From Dysgonomonas hofstadii (GTDB taxonomy: Bacteria; Bacteroidota; Bacteroidia; Bacteroidales; Dysgonomonadaceae): 64,000 nucleotides of DNA. This document shows positions 42,564 to 53,700 of the stretch, one piece after another. Where the stretch lies: positions 310,001-374,000 of the forward strand of contig NZ_JACIEP010000001.1 in the NCBI RefSeq assembly GCF_014196915.1. Reading direction: 5' to 3'. Position numbers and translations under genes: made by a program. The notes beneath the pieces are model-generated. The model ran no database searches. It worked only from the letters and a program-made list of their open reading frames with translations, and had not been told where the DNA came from. How positions within the stretch are numbered: the first letter of the stretch is position 1; every line of letters starts with the position of its first letter.

Positions 42564-45500
42564 ATGTATAAATTATATAAAGGAATTAATAAGAACGTTT
42601 TCTTGTTAATCACTATATGGATATTATTTGGACATGGCTTGGCCCATGCCCAGAATAGTAAAACCGATATACCTGGCTTTTCGGGTATGATCATCGACCA
42701 GTACGGGCGCCCGGTGGCAGGAGCTGAAATATCCGTAAAAAAGACAGGATTCAGTACATTCAGTAATGAAGAAGGAATTTTTAAGATGGATCGGACTTCA
42801 GGTAATACCCTGATGGTTTCTCACCCTTCATATATGGCTAAGGAGATCAAGCTACCGAAAGAAATCTTAAAAAACAGTGATACACAGGAAGCGGATACTG
42901 CTGTTTTTAGGATAAGGATAGCCGAAAAGTTATTTAAGAATCCTGAAACCCTTGATGTTGTATATGGAACTATGGATAAGAAAAGCTATCTGGGGTCGGC
43001 TGCGACAATGTATACTAATCAGATGACTACCACCTTATCAAGTAATATTGCGGCTTCGTTTGCCGGCAGATTGGCTGGTTTATATACAAATCAGGAAAGA
43101 GGGATGAGAGGTAGCATGATAGACGATAATTTCGATGTAGATATCTTTGTCGGAAATCGTCCCAAATTGAATATCAGTGGATATGGGGACAATACAGAAT
43201 TTGGTATTACTTCCAGAACGTTAACTCCGATAGTGATTATAGATGGAGTACAACGCGACTTTTACTCACTCGATCCCGAAAATATAGAATCAATATCTAT
43301 TCAGAAAGACGCCTTATCTTCCATGTCCTTAGGTATGAGAAGTTCCCGTCCGGTATTGGTTATAACTACCAAAAAACCAGTAGATCAGGGATTTCAGATA
43401 TCTTTTACAGGAAAGTTCGGTATTCAGAAACCTATGAAAATACCGAAGGCACTATCTGCAGACCAGTATGTATATCTGTTGAATGAAGCATTACAAAACG
43501 ATGGCAAAGAAGCTTCATATTCTTACAATGATTATATGCTTTATAAAAATCAGACCAGTCCGTATACTCATCCTAATACCGATTGGTACGACGCAGTACT
43601 GAAAGATCATTCCACTATTCAGTCATATTCATTGAATGCTACCGGAGGTAGTAAGGCGGCCCAATACTATGTAAGTTTGGGCTATCTGGAAGAAGACGGG
43701 CTGTTCCGTTCTTCTAAAACAGATAATTATGAGACAAATGCCCGCTATCAACGTTATCTGATTTCATCACGGGTGAATGTGAATGTTACGAATGATTTCA
43801 AGATAGATGTATCTCTTATGGGACGTATAGAAGACGGAAACCAGCCGGGAGAAAAGACAAATACTATTTTGTCAAGGCTTTATGAAACGCCTAATTTTGC
43901 ATCTCCTGTATATAATCCCAACGGATCTTACGGGGGAACACTTTCCTGGAATAATAATCTTGTTTCTCAGAGTGTTAACTCCGGTTATATAAAGGACAAC
44001 AGACGTGACGGAATGGCCGCTATAACTATGAAGTATGATTTCAGTAAATATGTTAAGGGGCTTTCCGCTACTATGCGGGGTAATATAACAACTCAAAGTA
44101 TATCTGCGATACAGCGTTCAAAACGGGGATTGGTTTATCAGTATTATCCTTCGGCGACAGAAGGCAATCCGGGCTATTATGAATATTTTGGTTCACTAAG
44201 CACACAATCGAATGATTTCAAATCTGTAGGAAATTATCAACAAATGTATGGTCAGATTGCTGTGAATTATGAAACGTCGATAAATAAGCACAACATTGGT
44301 GCCGGGATATTTGGCGACATCAGAGAAGAAATATTGAACTACGACCTGCCAAAACGACCTGCTAATCTGAATGGCAATGTGAAATATAATTATGATATGA
44401 AATATTTTGCTGAGGCTTCGTTCAGCAGAAGCTATTTCAATCGCTACAGGCCAGGCAAAAGATGGGGTACTTTCTTTGCTGTAGGAGCAGGATGGGATGT
44501 AAGCCGCGAAGATTTTCTTTCGGATGTCAAATGGCTGGATCAGTTCAAGATACGTGCGGTATATGGTAATACAGGTAATGGAGTGGACAATGCCGGATAT
44601 TATGACTGGAGACAAGCTTATGGCTCTGGCGACGGATACAGTAATTCTTACCTCACAGGATATAACAGAAGTACCATTGTAAGCGTGTGGGAAATCGATG
44701 ATAAATTAGCAAACTGGAATCTTTCCTGGGAAAAGGCACATAAGATAAATATCGGTGCGGATATCTCTTTGTTTAATAATCGTCTTCAATTCACAGCCGA
44801 TTACTATCGCGACAAGTATTATGACCTGTTGCAGACCAGAGGCAAGAGTATCGAGCTTATCGGATTGAATTACCCTAACGAAAATATCGGAAAAAATCTG
44901 GTCACAGGAGCCGAGCTCTCGATCACATATCAGGATAACATTGCTGACTTCAATTACTTTATTTCTGCTAACTGGAGCCGTCAGAAAACCGAGGTATTAT
45001 TCATGGATGAGCAGGACACCAGAAATCCATTTAACCGTCGTACAGGTCAGCCGATTGGAGCATGGTTCGGCTATGTTGCCGATGGGTTCTTCCAGACTCA
45101 GGACGAAATAGATGATCCCAAGACTGCAAAACTAGCGAATTATGATATCAAACCGGGTGATATAAAGTATGTCGATCTTGACGGAAATGGTATTATAGAC
45201 CAGTTTGACCAGACGGTTATCGGGAACGACAAACCATTATCTTATTTCGGGTTTAACTTCGGTTTTGAATATAAGGGTTTTGAACTTTCAGCCTTGATAC
45301 AGGGTGTTTATAACCGGGATATTTATCTTGATGCCGCAGGCGGAGCTTATGTACAACCATTCTTTACAAACTCCTATACGAATGGAAGTTATGGGCAAGC
45401 TTACGAAAATGCCTTGAACCGATGGACTCCCGAGACTGCTGAAACTGCAACCTTCCCAAGACTGAAAGCCGGAGTAACTACTCAATATGGAGTAAACGAT

Positions 45501-45764
45501 TATAATACGAATCCGGGACTGGATAGGACTTCTTTCTGGGTTAAATCAGGAAATTATATCAGGTTGAAAAATGTAGGTATTGCCTATACTTTGCCTGATT
45601 CGTTCTCAAGGAATTATTTAGGAGGATTAAGAATAAAAATATTTGTAAACGGACAGAACCTGTTAACTAAATCGGCATATGGAGATCTGGATCCGGAAGT
45701 CCTCAATTTTACAAATTATCCGAACCTCAGAAGCTTCAACACCGGAGTCAATATTAAATTTTAA
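42564..45764 (+). CDS. SusC-like TonB-dependent transporter (pair 1), divergent plug
   Basis: An outer-membrane importer of about 1066 residues from the chosen start. The frame is open back to 42462, inside the DUF4961 gene. The ATG at 42564 is preferred because it has a purine-rich site (AAGGAAG) just upstream and begins the signal peptide. The order is a carboxypeptidase-regulatory-like domain (FSGMIIDQYGRPVAGAEISVKK), a plug and a 22-strand-type barrel ending in FNTGVNIKF. The plug retains IVIIDGVQRDFYSLDPENIESISIQKDA, but the following motif reads LGMRSSRPVLVITTKK instead of the usual YGxRGANGVI form. It pairs with one of the two flanking SusD genes. Confidence 0.88.
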   Translation: MYKLYKGINKNVFLLITIWILFGHGLAHAQNSKTDIPGFSGMIIDQYGRPVAGAEISVKKTGFSTFSNEEGIFKMDRTSGNTLMVSHPSYMAKEIKLPKEILKNSDTQEADTAVFRIRIAEKLFKNPETLDVVYGTMDKKSYLGSAATMYTNQMTTTLSSNIAASFAGRLAGLYTNQERGMRGSMIDDNFDVDIFVGNRPKLNISGYGDNTEFGITSRTLTPIVIIDGVQRDFYSLDPENIESISIQKDALSSMSLGMRSSRPVLVITTKKPVDQGFQISFTGKFGIQKPMKIPKALSADQYVYLLNEALQNDGKEASYSYNDYMLYKNQTSPYTHPNTDWYDAVLKDHSTIQSYSLNATGGSKAAQYYVSLGYLEEDGLFRSSKTDNYETNARYQRYLISSRVNVNVTNDFKIDVSLMGRIEDGNQPGEKTNTILSRLYETPNFASPVYNPNGSYGGTLSWNNNLVSQSVNSGYIKDNRRDGMAAITMKYDFSKYVKGLSATMRGNITTQSISAIQRSKRGLVYQYYPSATEGNPGYYEYFGSLSTQSNDFKSVGNYQQMYGQIAVNYETSINKHNIGAGIFGDIREEILNYDLPKRPANLNGNVKYNYDMKYFAEASFSRSYFNRYRPGKRWGTFFAVGAGWDVSREDFLSDVKWLDQFKIRAVYGNTGNGVDNAGYYDWRQAYGSGDGYSNSYLTGYNRSTIVSVWEIDDKLANWNLSWEKAHKINIGADISLFNNRLQFTADYYRDKYYDLLQTRGKSIELIGLNYPNENIGKNLVTGAELSITYQDNIADFNYFISANWSRQKTEVLFMDEQDTRNPFNRRTGQPIGAWFGYVADGFFQTQDEIDDPKTAKLANYDIKPGDIKYVDLDGNGIIDQFDQTVIGNDKPLSYFGFNFGFEYKGFELSALIQGVYNRDIYLDAAGGAYVQPFFTNSYTNGSYGQAYENALNRWTPETAETATFPRLKAGVTTQYGVNDYNTNPGLDRTSFWVKSGNYIRLKNVGIAYTLPDSFSRNYLGGLRIKIFVNGQNLLTKSAYGDLDPEVLNFTNYPNLRSFNTGVNIKF

Positions 45765-45778
45765 GTTATCCTCAAACA

Positions 45779-47530
45779 ATGAAAAAGATGAAACTATATA
45801 AATTTTATACGCTTGTAGGATTAATCGCGATACTGTCTTTCTCGTCATGTAATGACTATGAGGATGTGCCTATCGAGAGGTTTACCCTTGATTATGTCTT
45901 TTCACGGACAGATTCCATGGGAACTAAAGCCAAGCAATATCTGACCAATATATATGGAATGATGCCATACGGACATAACCGCATCGGAAATGAATACCTG
46001 GATGTTGCATCTGATGATGGAATTTCGGTTCAGAATACATCTGACATTTACAAGTTGCAGGTTGGCAGATACACAGCCAATGATCGCATAGCGACAGAAA
46101 TGGTATGGGGTACCTACTATAATGGGATAAGGAAGTGCAACACCTTTATCCAGAATATAGATATTGTTCCTCTTAAAGACACTTTTAACGGAGGGATTTC
46201 TTTAAACAGGGCATGGAAAGCAGAAGCCCGTTTCCTCAGAGCGTTTTTCTATTTCGAATTGGTAAAACGCTATGGAGGTGTACCAATGGTAAATGATATA
46301 TATGAATTGGGTTCAGATATGGAACTTCCACGAAATACTTTTGAAGAGTGTGTGGATTTTATTATTGACGAATTGGACGCAATAAAGGATAGCCTGCGTA
46401 CTGTACCTATTGCCAATACTGGTGCAGATGGACACGTCGTTACCAAAGAGGCTGCGCTGGCTTTAAAATCCAGGGTGCTGCTTTATGCAGCCAGTCCTCT
46501 GTTTAATGGAGAAACACTAAAACAGGGAGATGCTCTTTTAGGATATACAGACTATAAGGAAGACCGCTGGAAAAAAGCTGCTGATGCCGCAAAATGGTTT
46601 ATCGATAACTATGGGCCAGACGGAGAAGGCAAGTATAAACTGACGTCTGATTATCTCGATATGTTCCTTAATTACTATCAGGACGATTTTAAAGAATTGA
46701 TCTTCTATCGTTCCGGAGGAAATAATAAAGATCTGGAAAAGAATAGCGGTCCTGTTGGTTTTTCAGGCAACAACCTGGGTACAGGGCGTAACAGCCCGAC
46801 ACAGGATCTCGTAGACGCATTCCTGATGAAAGACGGAAGAACTATTAAAGAAGCAATGGAAACAGGTGACTATTCAGATGAAAATATGTACAGGGACAGA
46901 GATCCACGCTTGGAATATACTGTATTGCACAACGGATCGCTGTGGCTCACTACCAATCTGGCTACTTATGAAGGAGGCATCAATAAACCATCGAATCTGG
47001 CAGTAAAAACTGTAACCAGCTATTATTTGCGAAAATTCTTAGGTAAATGGGAGACTAAAACCCAGTATGACGACGCTCTTCATGTGTGGGTTATGTTCCG
47101 CTATGCTGAAATCCTGCTCAATTTTGCAGAGGCGCAGAATGAGTATGCAGGCCCTTCGGATGAGATATATCAGGCTATAAAAGATATCAGGCAACGAGCC
47201 GGAATAGAGCCGGGAAGTGAAGGAATGTACGGATTGGAGAAAAATATGGATAAAGGCGAAATGAGGGAGATCATCCGGAACGAAAGAAGAATAGAAATGG
47301 CCTTCGAGGAACACCGCTATTGGGATATTCGCCGCTGGAAGATTGCCGGAAAGGTATTCGAAAAACCACTTCAAGGCCTTGTGATAGTTAGGAATTCAGG
47401 AGCAAACGAAATAAACAGGGTGGATGTAGTCACTGTCAATTTCGACGAGAAAAAGAACTATCTGTATCCGATTCCATATTCAGAGGTAATAAAGAATAAA
47501 CATATGATTCAAAATCCGGAATGGGATTAA
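45779..47530 (+). CDS. SusD/RagB-family glycan-binding lipoprotein (pair 2)
   Basis: A 583-residue outer-membrane lipoprotein (FSSC, Cys24). Its SusD features include RAWKAEARFLRAFFYFELVKRYGGVPMV, ALALKSRVLLYAASPLFNG, MFRYAEILLNFAEAQNEYAG and EEHRYWDIRRWKIAGKVF. It is about a third identical by eye to the first SusD in these blocks but clearly distinct elsewhere. It lies 14 bases after the first SusC and 24 before the second, so either SusC could be its physical partner; adjacency to both leaves pairing unresolved. Confidence 0.9.
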   Translation: MKKMKLYKFYTLVGLIAILSFSSCNDYEDVPIERFTLDYVFSRTDSMGTKAKQYLTNIYGMMPYGHNRIGNEYLDVASDDGISVQNTSDIYKLQVGRYTANDRIATEMVWGTYYNGIRKCNTFIQNIDIVPLKDTFNGGISLNRAWKAEARFLRAFFYFELVKRYGGVPMVNDIYELGSDMELPRNTFEECVDFIIDELDAIKDSLRTVPIANTGADGHVVTKEAALALKSRVLLYAASPLFNGETLKQGDALLGYTDYKEDRWKKAADAAKWFIDNYGPDGEGKYKLTSDYLDMFLNYYQDDFKELIFYRSGGNNKDLEKNSGPVGFSGNNLGTGRNSPTQDLVDAFLMKDGRTIKEAMETGDYSDENMYRDRDPRLEYTVLHNGSLWLTTNLATYEGGINKPSNLAVKTVTSYYLRKFLGKWETKTQYDDALHVWVMFRYAEILLNFAEAQNEYAGPSDEIYQAIKDIRQRAGIEPGSEGMYGLEKNMDKGEMREIIRNERRIEMAFEEHRYWDIRRWKIAGKVFEKPLQGLVIVRNSGANEINRVDVVTVNFDEKKNYLYPIPYSEVIKNKHMIQNPEWD

Positions 47531-47554
47531 TCTCTAATTAGCCATTAAATCGAT

Positions 47555-50500
47555 ATGAAAAGATTAATATTATTTATAATAAGTATCCAGTTCTTTACTT
47601 TCGCTTTTGCTCAGCAACAGTTTCAGGTGAGAGGTAAAGTATCATCAACTACCGGTGAGTTGCTAGTTGGGGTGAGCGTTGTTGTTGAAGGAACCACTAA
47701 CGGCACAATGACCGATGTAGACGGTAATTATGAACTTACAGTAAAGCCGTCGGATAAACTCGTGTTCTCTCTGATAAGCTTCAAAAAAGTGACAAAAAAC
47801 ATTCAGGGGCAGAGAGTAATAGATGTAGTGATGGAAGAAGACCAGACTAACCTGGACGAGGTTGTGGTTGTGGCCTATGGTAAGGCGAAACGTATTACAA
47901 TGACAGGTGCTGTCAGTGCTATCTCGGCAAGGGAAATCAGGACTATACCTACTTCGAGTGTGCAGAACGCCCTTTACGGGAAATTGCCGGGATTTTTTGC
48001 CCAGCAGCGCTCAGGACAGCCGGGAAAAGATGCGTCCGATTTTTATATCCGTGGGGTAAGCTCTTTGAATACAGATGGAAATAAACCACTGATTATTGTT
48101 GATGACGTGCAATACACTTACGATCAGCTGCAACAGATCAATGTCAACGAAATAGAAAGTATATCACTCCTTAAAGACGCTTCCACCACAGCAATATATG
48201 GTATAAAAGGAGCAAACGGTGTTTTAGTGGTAAGAACACGGAGAGGTTCGGAAGGTAAGCCCACGATTAATGTGCGACTGGAAACAGGAATTACAATGCC
48301 TGTACGTACACCGAAATTTCTGAACTCATATCAGGCTGCTCAGTTAGTGAACGAGGCTTATGAAAATGATGGTTTAATGAGTCAAAGACCGTTTTCCGAT
48401 GAAGATATAAGACTTTTTAAAACAGGAGAAGACCCTTACGGACATCCGGATGTGAATTGGTATGACGCAATCTATAAAAGTACGGCCTCTCAGTCGAATG
48501 CAAATATAGATGTATCGGGAGGAACAAAGAAATTAAGATATTTTGTTACCGGGGGAATGTTCTCTCAGAATGGCCTTATCAAGAATTTTGAAGACCCGTT
48601 CAATGAAGTGAATACCAACTATTTTTACAGAAGGTTCAACTATCGTACTAATCTTGACTTTGATGTGACAAATACAACGAACCTGCGTTTGGATATGACT
48701 TCCCGTTTTATGAATATCAACGAACCCAGCAGTTACAATACAACAGGCGAGATTTACAATTTTTCTAAAATGAGACCTTATTCGGCTCCATTTATGAATC
48801 CTGATGGGAGTTATGCTTATCATTACGGAACCGATGATATGGACCCGACATTGAATGCCCGTTTGGCAAATGAGGGCTATAAGAGAACAAGGAGATACGA
48901 TTCGAATATTTTATTTGGAGCGACTCAGAAACTCGATTTTATAACAGACGGGTTATCGGCTTCGGCACGTATTGCATATTCCAGTATCGATGAGAATAGC
49001 AGGCGTGTATTCCGGGATAAGAGCTGGTATCCTACCTATCATTACGATTCAAAAAGTAACTCATATTCTTTAAGTCCTAAGGGTAAATATAACTACGATC
49101 CGTATGAATTGCTGGGAGATGCCGAGAAATCTATAAAAGATTTGAATATACAGGGTTTCATAAATTACGAAAAAGTAATAAAAGAAGATCATAATCTGAA
49201 AGCAATGTTTGTCTATAACAGGCAAAGCCGTACTGTTGACAAAGACGGTCTGGCATCGGCCAGTGTTCCCGAAAACTTTGAAGGATTTACCGGAACTGTC
49301 AATTATAACTATAAAAATAAATATTTATTAGACTTTAATGTAGCCTATAATGGTACAGACCGTTTCGGAAAAGATAACCGTTATGGATGGTTCCCCGCTG
49401 TGGGTGTCGGATATAATATTGCTGAAGAGCCTTTCTTCCAGGAAAAATTTCCGAATGTGCAGTTACTTAAAGTCAGAGGATCTTTCGGTTTGGTCGGCTC
49501 GGATGTTACCCCTGGCGACCGTTACCTCTATCGGCAGATATACAAAGAAGGAGACGGATACTATTTTGGAGATAAAGCCGAAACTAAGTGGACTTCCTAT
49601 AAGGAAGGCAATCTGGCCAATCCGAATGTGACCTGGGAAAAAGCCCGAAAGTTTGATGTCGGTATCGATGCGAACTTATTCAATAAATTATCTTTCACTG
49701 TCGATTATTTCTATGATTACCGTTACGACCAGTTGGTGCAAAGAGAGAGTATTCCTTTGATCATTGGCGGAGATCTGCCAAGGGAAAATCTGGGTGAAAC
49801 AGAAAACTGGGGATTTGACGGGCAGATTGCATTTAATGACAAATTCGGTGATTTCGGATTCAATACTAATTTTGTATTTTCTTATGCAAAGAATAAGATT
49901 ATCTATCAGGCCGAAGCTCAACAAAGATATCCATGGCTGGCAAAGACCGGTAAACCGATAGGACAACCATTCGGATATACCTGGGATGGTTATTATACTA
50001 AAGAAGATATTGATATTATCAACGCAGGTAATCCTGATAAGAAAGTAGCAGTACCAAATGTGCCGGTGGTTGCGGGAGACCTCAAGTATAGAGACCTGAA
50101 TGGAGACGGAGTAATAGATGATTTTGATAAAGGGCCTATCGGAAAACCAAATCTTCCTACTACAACGTTAGGGTGGACTATAGGTGGTTCATACAAAGGT
50201 ATAACACTCAGTGTATTATTCCAGGGATCTTTCGATTATAGTTTCAGTATTACAGGTACAGGTATCGAGTCGTTCAAAAGCCAGTTCCAGCCGGTTCACC
50301 TCAAACGCTGGACGCAAGAGAGAGTCGATAACGGTGAAAAAATAGATTTTCCACGCCTGACAACAAATCCTTCTACCGTAAGCAGTAGCGAAACGTATAT
50401 GTCGGATTTCTGGCTGGTGAACGCTATGTATGTCCGGTTGAAAACAATCGACCTGAGCTATCAGCTTCCAGCAAAGATATTACCTAAAGGAATAGACAAC

Positions 50501-50647
50501 GCGAGATTATACATGAATGCTTATAACTTGTTTACATGGACAAATTTCGATAAATATCAGCAAGATCCTGAAATAGAGTCGAATTCGGCCGGTGATGCGT
50601 ATATGAATCAGCGTGTGATCAATTTCGGTGTTCAGGTATCGTTCTGA
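47555..50647 (+). CDS. SusC-like TonB-dependent transporter (pair 2)
   Basis: A 1030-residue outer-membrane oligosaccharide importer with a cleavable signal peptide (FAFAQQQ). It has a regulatory-like domain (VRGKVSSTTGELLVGVSVVVEGT), the TonB-box region before the plug (LDEVVVVAYG), a canonical plug (DFYIRGVSSLN, PLIIVDD, IESISLLKDASTTAIYG, GANGVLVV), and a barrel ending in QRVINFGVQVSF. Unlike the first SusC it keeps all consensus plug motifs. No N-terminal STN signalling domain is seen, so it should not itself signal through a FecR-type anti-sigma factor. This closes the SusD-SusC-SusD-SusC run. Confidence 0.92.
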   Translation: MKRLILFIISIQFFTFAFAQQQFQVRGKVSSTTGELLVGVSVVVEGTTNGTMTDVDGNYELTVKPSDKLVFSLISFKKVTKNIQGQRVIDVVMEEDQTNLDEVVVVAYGKAKRITMTGAVSAISAREIRTIPTSSVQNALYGKLPGFFAQQRSGQPGKDASDFYIRGVSSLNTDGNKPLIIVDDVQYTYDQLQQINVNEIESISLLKDASTTAIYGIKGANGVLVVRTRRGSEGKPTINVRLETGITMPVRTPKFLNSYQAAQLVNEAYENDGLMSQRPFSDEDIRLFKTGEDPYGHPDVNWYDAIYKSTASQSNANIDVSGGTKKLRYFVTGGMFSQNGLIKNFEDPFNEVNTNYFYRRFNYRTNLDFDVTNTTNLRLDMTSRFMNINEPSSYNTTGEIYNFSKMRPYSAPFMNPDGSYAYHYGTDDMDPTLNARLANEGYKRTRRYDSNILFGATQKLDFITDGLSASARIAYSSIDENSRRVFRDKSWYPTYHYDSKSNSYSLSPKGKYNYDPYELLGDAEKSIKDLNIQGFINYEKVIKEDHNLKAMFVYNRQSRTVDKDGLASASVPENFEGFTGTVNYNYKNKYLLDFNVAYNGTDRFGKDNRYGWFPAVGVGYNIAEEPFFQEKFPNVQLLKVRGSFGLVGSDVTPGDRYLYRQIYKEGDGYYFGDKAETKWTSYKEGNLANPNVTWEKARKFDVGIDANLFNKLSFTVDYFYDYRYDQLVQRESIPLIIGGDLPRENLGETENWGFDGQIAFNDKFGDFGFNTNFVFSYAKNKIIYQAEAQQRYPWLAKTGKPIGQPFGYTWDGYYTKEDIDIINAGNPDKKVAVPNVPVVAGDLKYRDLNGDGVIDDFDKGPIGKPNLPTTTLGWTIGGSYKGITLSVLFQGSFDYSFSITGTGIESFKSQFQPVHLKRWTQERVDNGEKIDFPRLTTNPSTVSSSETYMSDFWLVNAMYVRLKTIDLSYQLPAKILPKGIDNARLYMNAYNLFTWTNFDKYQQDPEIESNSAGDAYMNQRVINFGVQVSF

Positions 50648-50666
50648 TGGTAAATATTCAGAGACT

Positions 50667-50698
50667 ATTACTTATCGGTAGTAATCCCGGTAAGTAAT
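50667..50698 (+). other. Hairpin downstream of the second susC gene
   Basis: A 12-bp stem (ATTACTTATCGG with CCGGTAAGTAAT, one G-U pair) with an 8-base loop lies 20 bases after the SusC stop. Only a weak T content follows, so it may partly separate the transporter genes from the enzyme genes rather than terminate fully. Confidence 0.5.
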
Positions 50699-50761
50699 AC
50701 TCTCCGGATAAAATAGTGTTTATACTCGGATACGAAGTTTAATTATTTAACCTTATTATAC

Positions 50762-53700
50762 ATGGAAAAAATTTACTTTTCTATCAGGGCTTCAAAATGG
50801 TTGCGTATTTTACCATTATCATTATTCCTGATTTCGATTGCTCTATATAGTTGTTTCAAGCTCAAGTCACTGGATCACCCTGCGACAGCAGAAACGAATA
50901 GTTACTTTGATGTGAAATTTGTTTGTGAACCCGACGTTAGCATCAAAACAGAGGGGAGAGGCTACTTTGGCGCACTTTTGCCTAAAGGATGGCGTGTACA
51001 GGATTATACTGATTATGTGGTGGCTTTTCCTGCAGGGTATAATAATATTAGCGGGCGTCTTAGCTATGACCAATATTATACTGCGCGTTTAGAGGAGAGC
51101 TTTACGGCTCCCGAAGGATATTTTTGGTGGGGAGGTCGTTCAATAGATGATCTTGAATTGATTAATTCGAGTGAAGTCAAGTGTGAAAACTTCTCATTTA
51201 CATTCCGTATTTATACAGATGATAAAACAGGAGATTTTAACCTCAGGTATGTAGTCGGAACTAACGGAAACGGTGAAAATCCTGTTGGCAATGGTAAATA
51301 TATTGATGAGCAACGGACAATAACTATTACACAGGGGGCGCAGTTCCCGATGAAAAAAGAATATGACTGGCAGCTTTTGGCAAATAACGGCTGGAATGAA
51401 AATGTGAAATTTTACTCAGATAAAGATTACGATGGATTCTTTACCCGCTGGTACGGTTGGAATGGTGGTGATATAGGAATATCCTCTCTATTGAATGATG
51501 GCCGCAGCATCTGGGTTTGGGGTGACTCTCACACAGGTATAGTAACGTCTGACAGAGCAAGATCAACCCAGGAAGCCCAGTTCGAGCGGAATTTCATTAT
51601 TTTGCAGGATGGAGAAGACTTTAGCGCTTTTAAACTAATAAATGAAGGTACACCGGGGAATATAAAGGAAGCGGTTATACCTACCGACGATGCAGGTAAT
51701 GCTTTAGATAAACATAAAGAGTGGTATTGGCCCAACGGAAGTGCGGTTTATTACCGTAATGGAGTACCCGAATTGCAAATGGTACTTAGCCGCATGGAAG
51801 CTGCGGGAGAAGGCATGTGGGGAATGAGAGGGATAGGTACCGATGTCGCTGTATTCTCTTTACCCGACCTGAAGCTGCAAAAAGTTGAAAAATATAAACA
51901 CCGGACAGTATATATTGAGAAGGGTAACGATACATATAGCCTGGGATATTCAGGGCAGGTGTTCAAAGATGATGATGGCACAGTGTATGTATATAGTTCG
52001 GCAGGCGTTCCGGGTATTTGTCAGGCAAATGCGGTAGTAGCCCGTGTAAAGGATGGAGATCTTACCGGAGAATGGGAATATTACAATGCTGAAACAAAGC
52101 AGTGGTCTGCTGATCCAGAATGGCATAACGATGCTGATAAGTGGGCTAATGCCTTTATCAGAAAAGTGGAAATAGTAGAAGAGAATGGAACCCAGGTAGA
52201 AAAAATAGTATCGACAGACAAACTTATGTTTGTGTTTAAAGACGCCGGAAAATATTATGCTTTCGGGATTCCAAACTGTTTTGGCCGCGAACTATTCATC
52301 TACGACGCTGATACCCCGTATGGGCCTTTCAGGAACGAAAGGATGGTAGGAAAACTGCCCGATGAAATATCTGACGGTTATGTACCTTCTTTACCCGGAA
52401 TACATCATCAGTTTTCAAAGAATGGGGAATTACTTTTCTCAATAAGTAAAAATTACGATGATAATGCAAGGGCAGAACAAGGCTTGCCACCACTCTCATG
52501 GTACGATGTCCCTGGATGTGCCGATGAGTATCGTCCTTACTTTTTCCGTATAGAGAATTGGCGTGATAAATTGAGTATTTCTAATCTCGATGCTACTGAT
52601 AATAAAGGAACCCTTACTGCACAATATGAAGACGGTAGCACGAGAGCGACTGACAATGACGAGAAAACAATTTACACTGCCCCATCCGGTTCAGCATGGA
52701 TTCAATATGAATCGCTTACTCCTGTCAATTTAAGACGTTATACAATTACCTCTGCTGAAGACGATCCGGATAAAGACCCTTTGCATTGGAAGCTATTGGC
52801 TTCTGATGATGGAGAAAACTGGACTGTAATTGATGAACGCTATTATGCTGAATTTAAAGAACGTTCACAAACTGTAAGCTACATTGTCCCTGTCGATGGG
52901 GAATTCACGCACTTCCGTCTCGATATACTGGCATCTAAAGGCGGTTCGGCTCTACAAATAGCTGAATGGCAGATGTTCGGTAAATTTGAATATGAGAAAG
53001 AATCTACGGCAGAGCTGGAACTGGTGGCGATGAATGATAATCCTATAGGAAGCATAGAAGACGTTATTTTTATTGATATACCTTCCATAGCTTCAAGTCC
53101 GGTTGCTATCGATTTCAAAGCTAAAGATTATGGTAATATTAAAAGCGATGACATTAAATTTATCGTTACGGAAGAAAGTCCGGGTGTAAACAGATATACA
53201 ATGGAGGCCAAAGTGGAAGAATCAGGTCTGACAGTTTACAATCTGACAGTAATATCAGAAGATGAGAAAAATGAAAAAGACTATAAGCTTGTATTAAGCC
53301 GCCGGTATCCGTTCGAAGACCTTGTAAAAGTGAAATGGAATAATACCCTGATGCTTTACTTGAATAAACTGGAAAGTTATGACGTGACCGGATATCAGTG
53401 GTATAAGAACGATAGTCCGATGAGTGGAGAGACAAAGCAGACCTATTCTGCCGGATCAAAGAAAGACAATCTTCTTGACCAGAATGCTACATATCATGTT
53501 GTAATAAATACAGATGATGGAGCAATGCGGAGCGAAGCTAAACAGATAACCCTTAAAAAGATGGATGTGCAGGTTTATCCCAATCCTGTAAGATTGAATG
53601 AAGCTGTCACTGTAGAAGCGGACCTTGAAGAGGAATTACTTGCCGGGGCATTTGTGGAGGTATATAATATTTCAGGAAATAAAGTAAGCACAGCCAAAGT

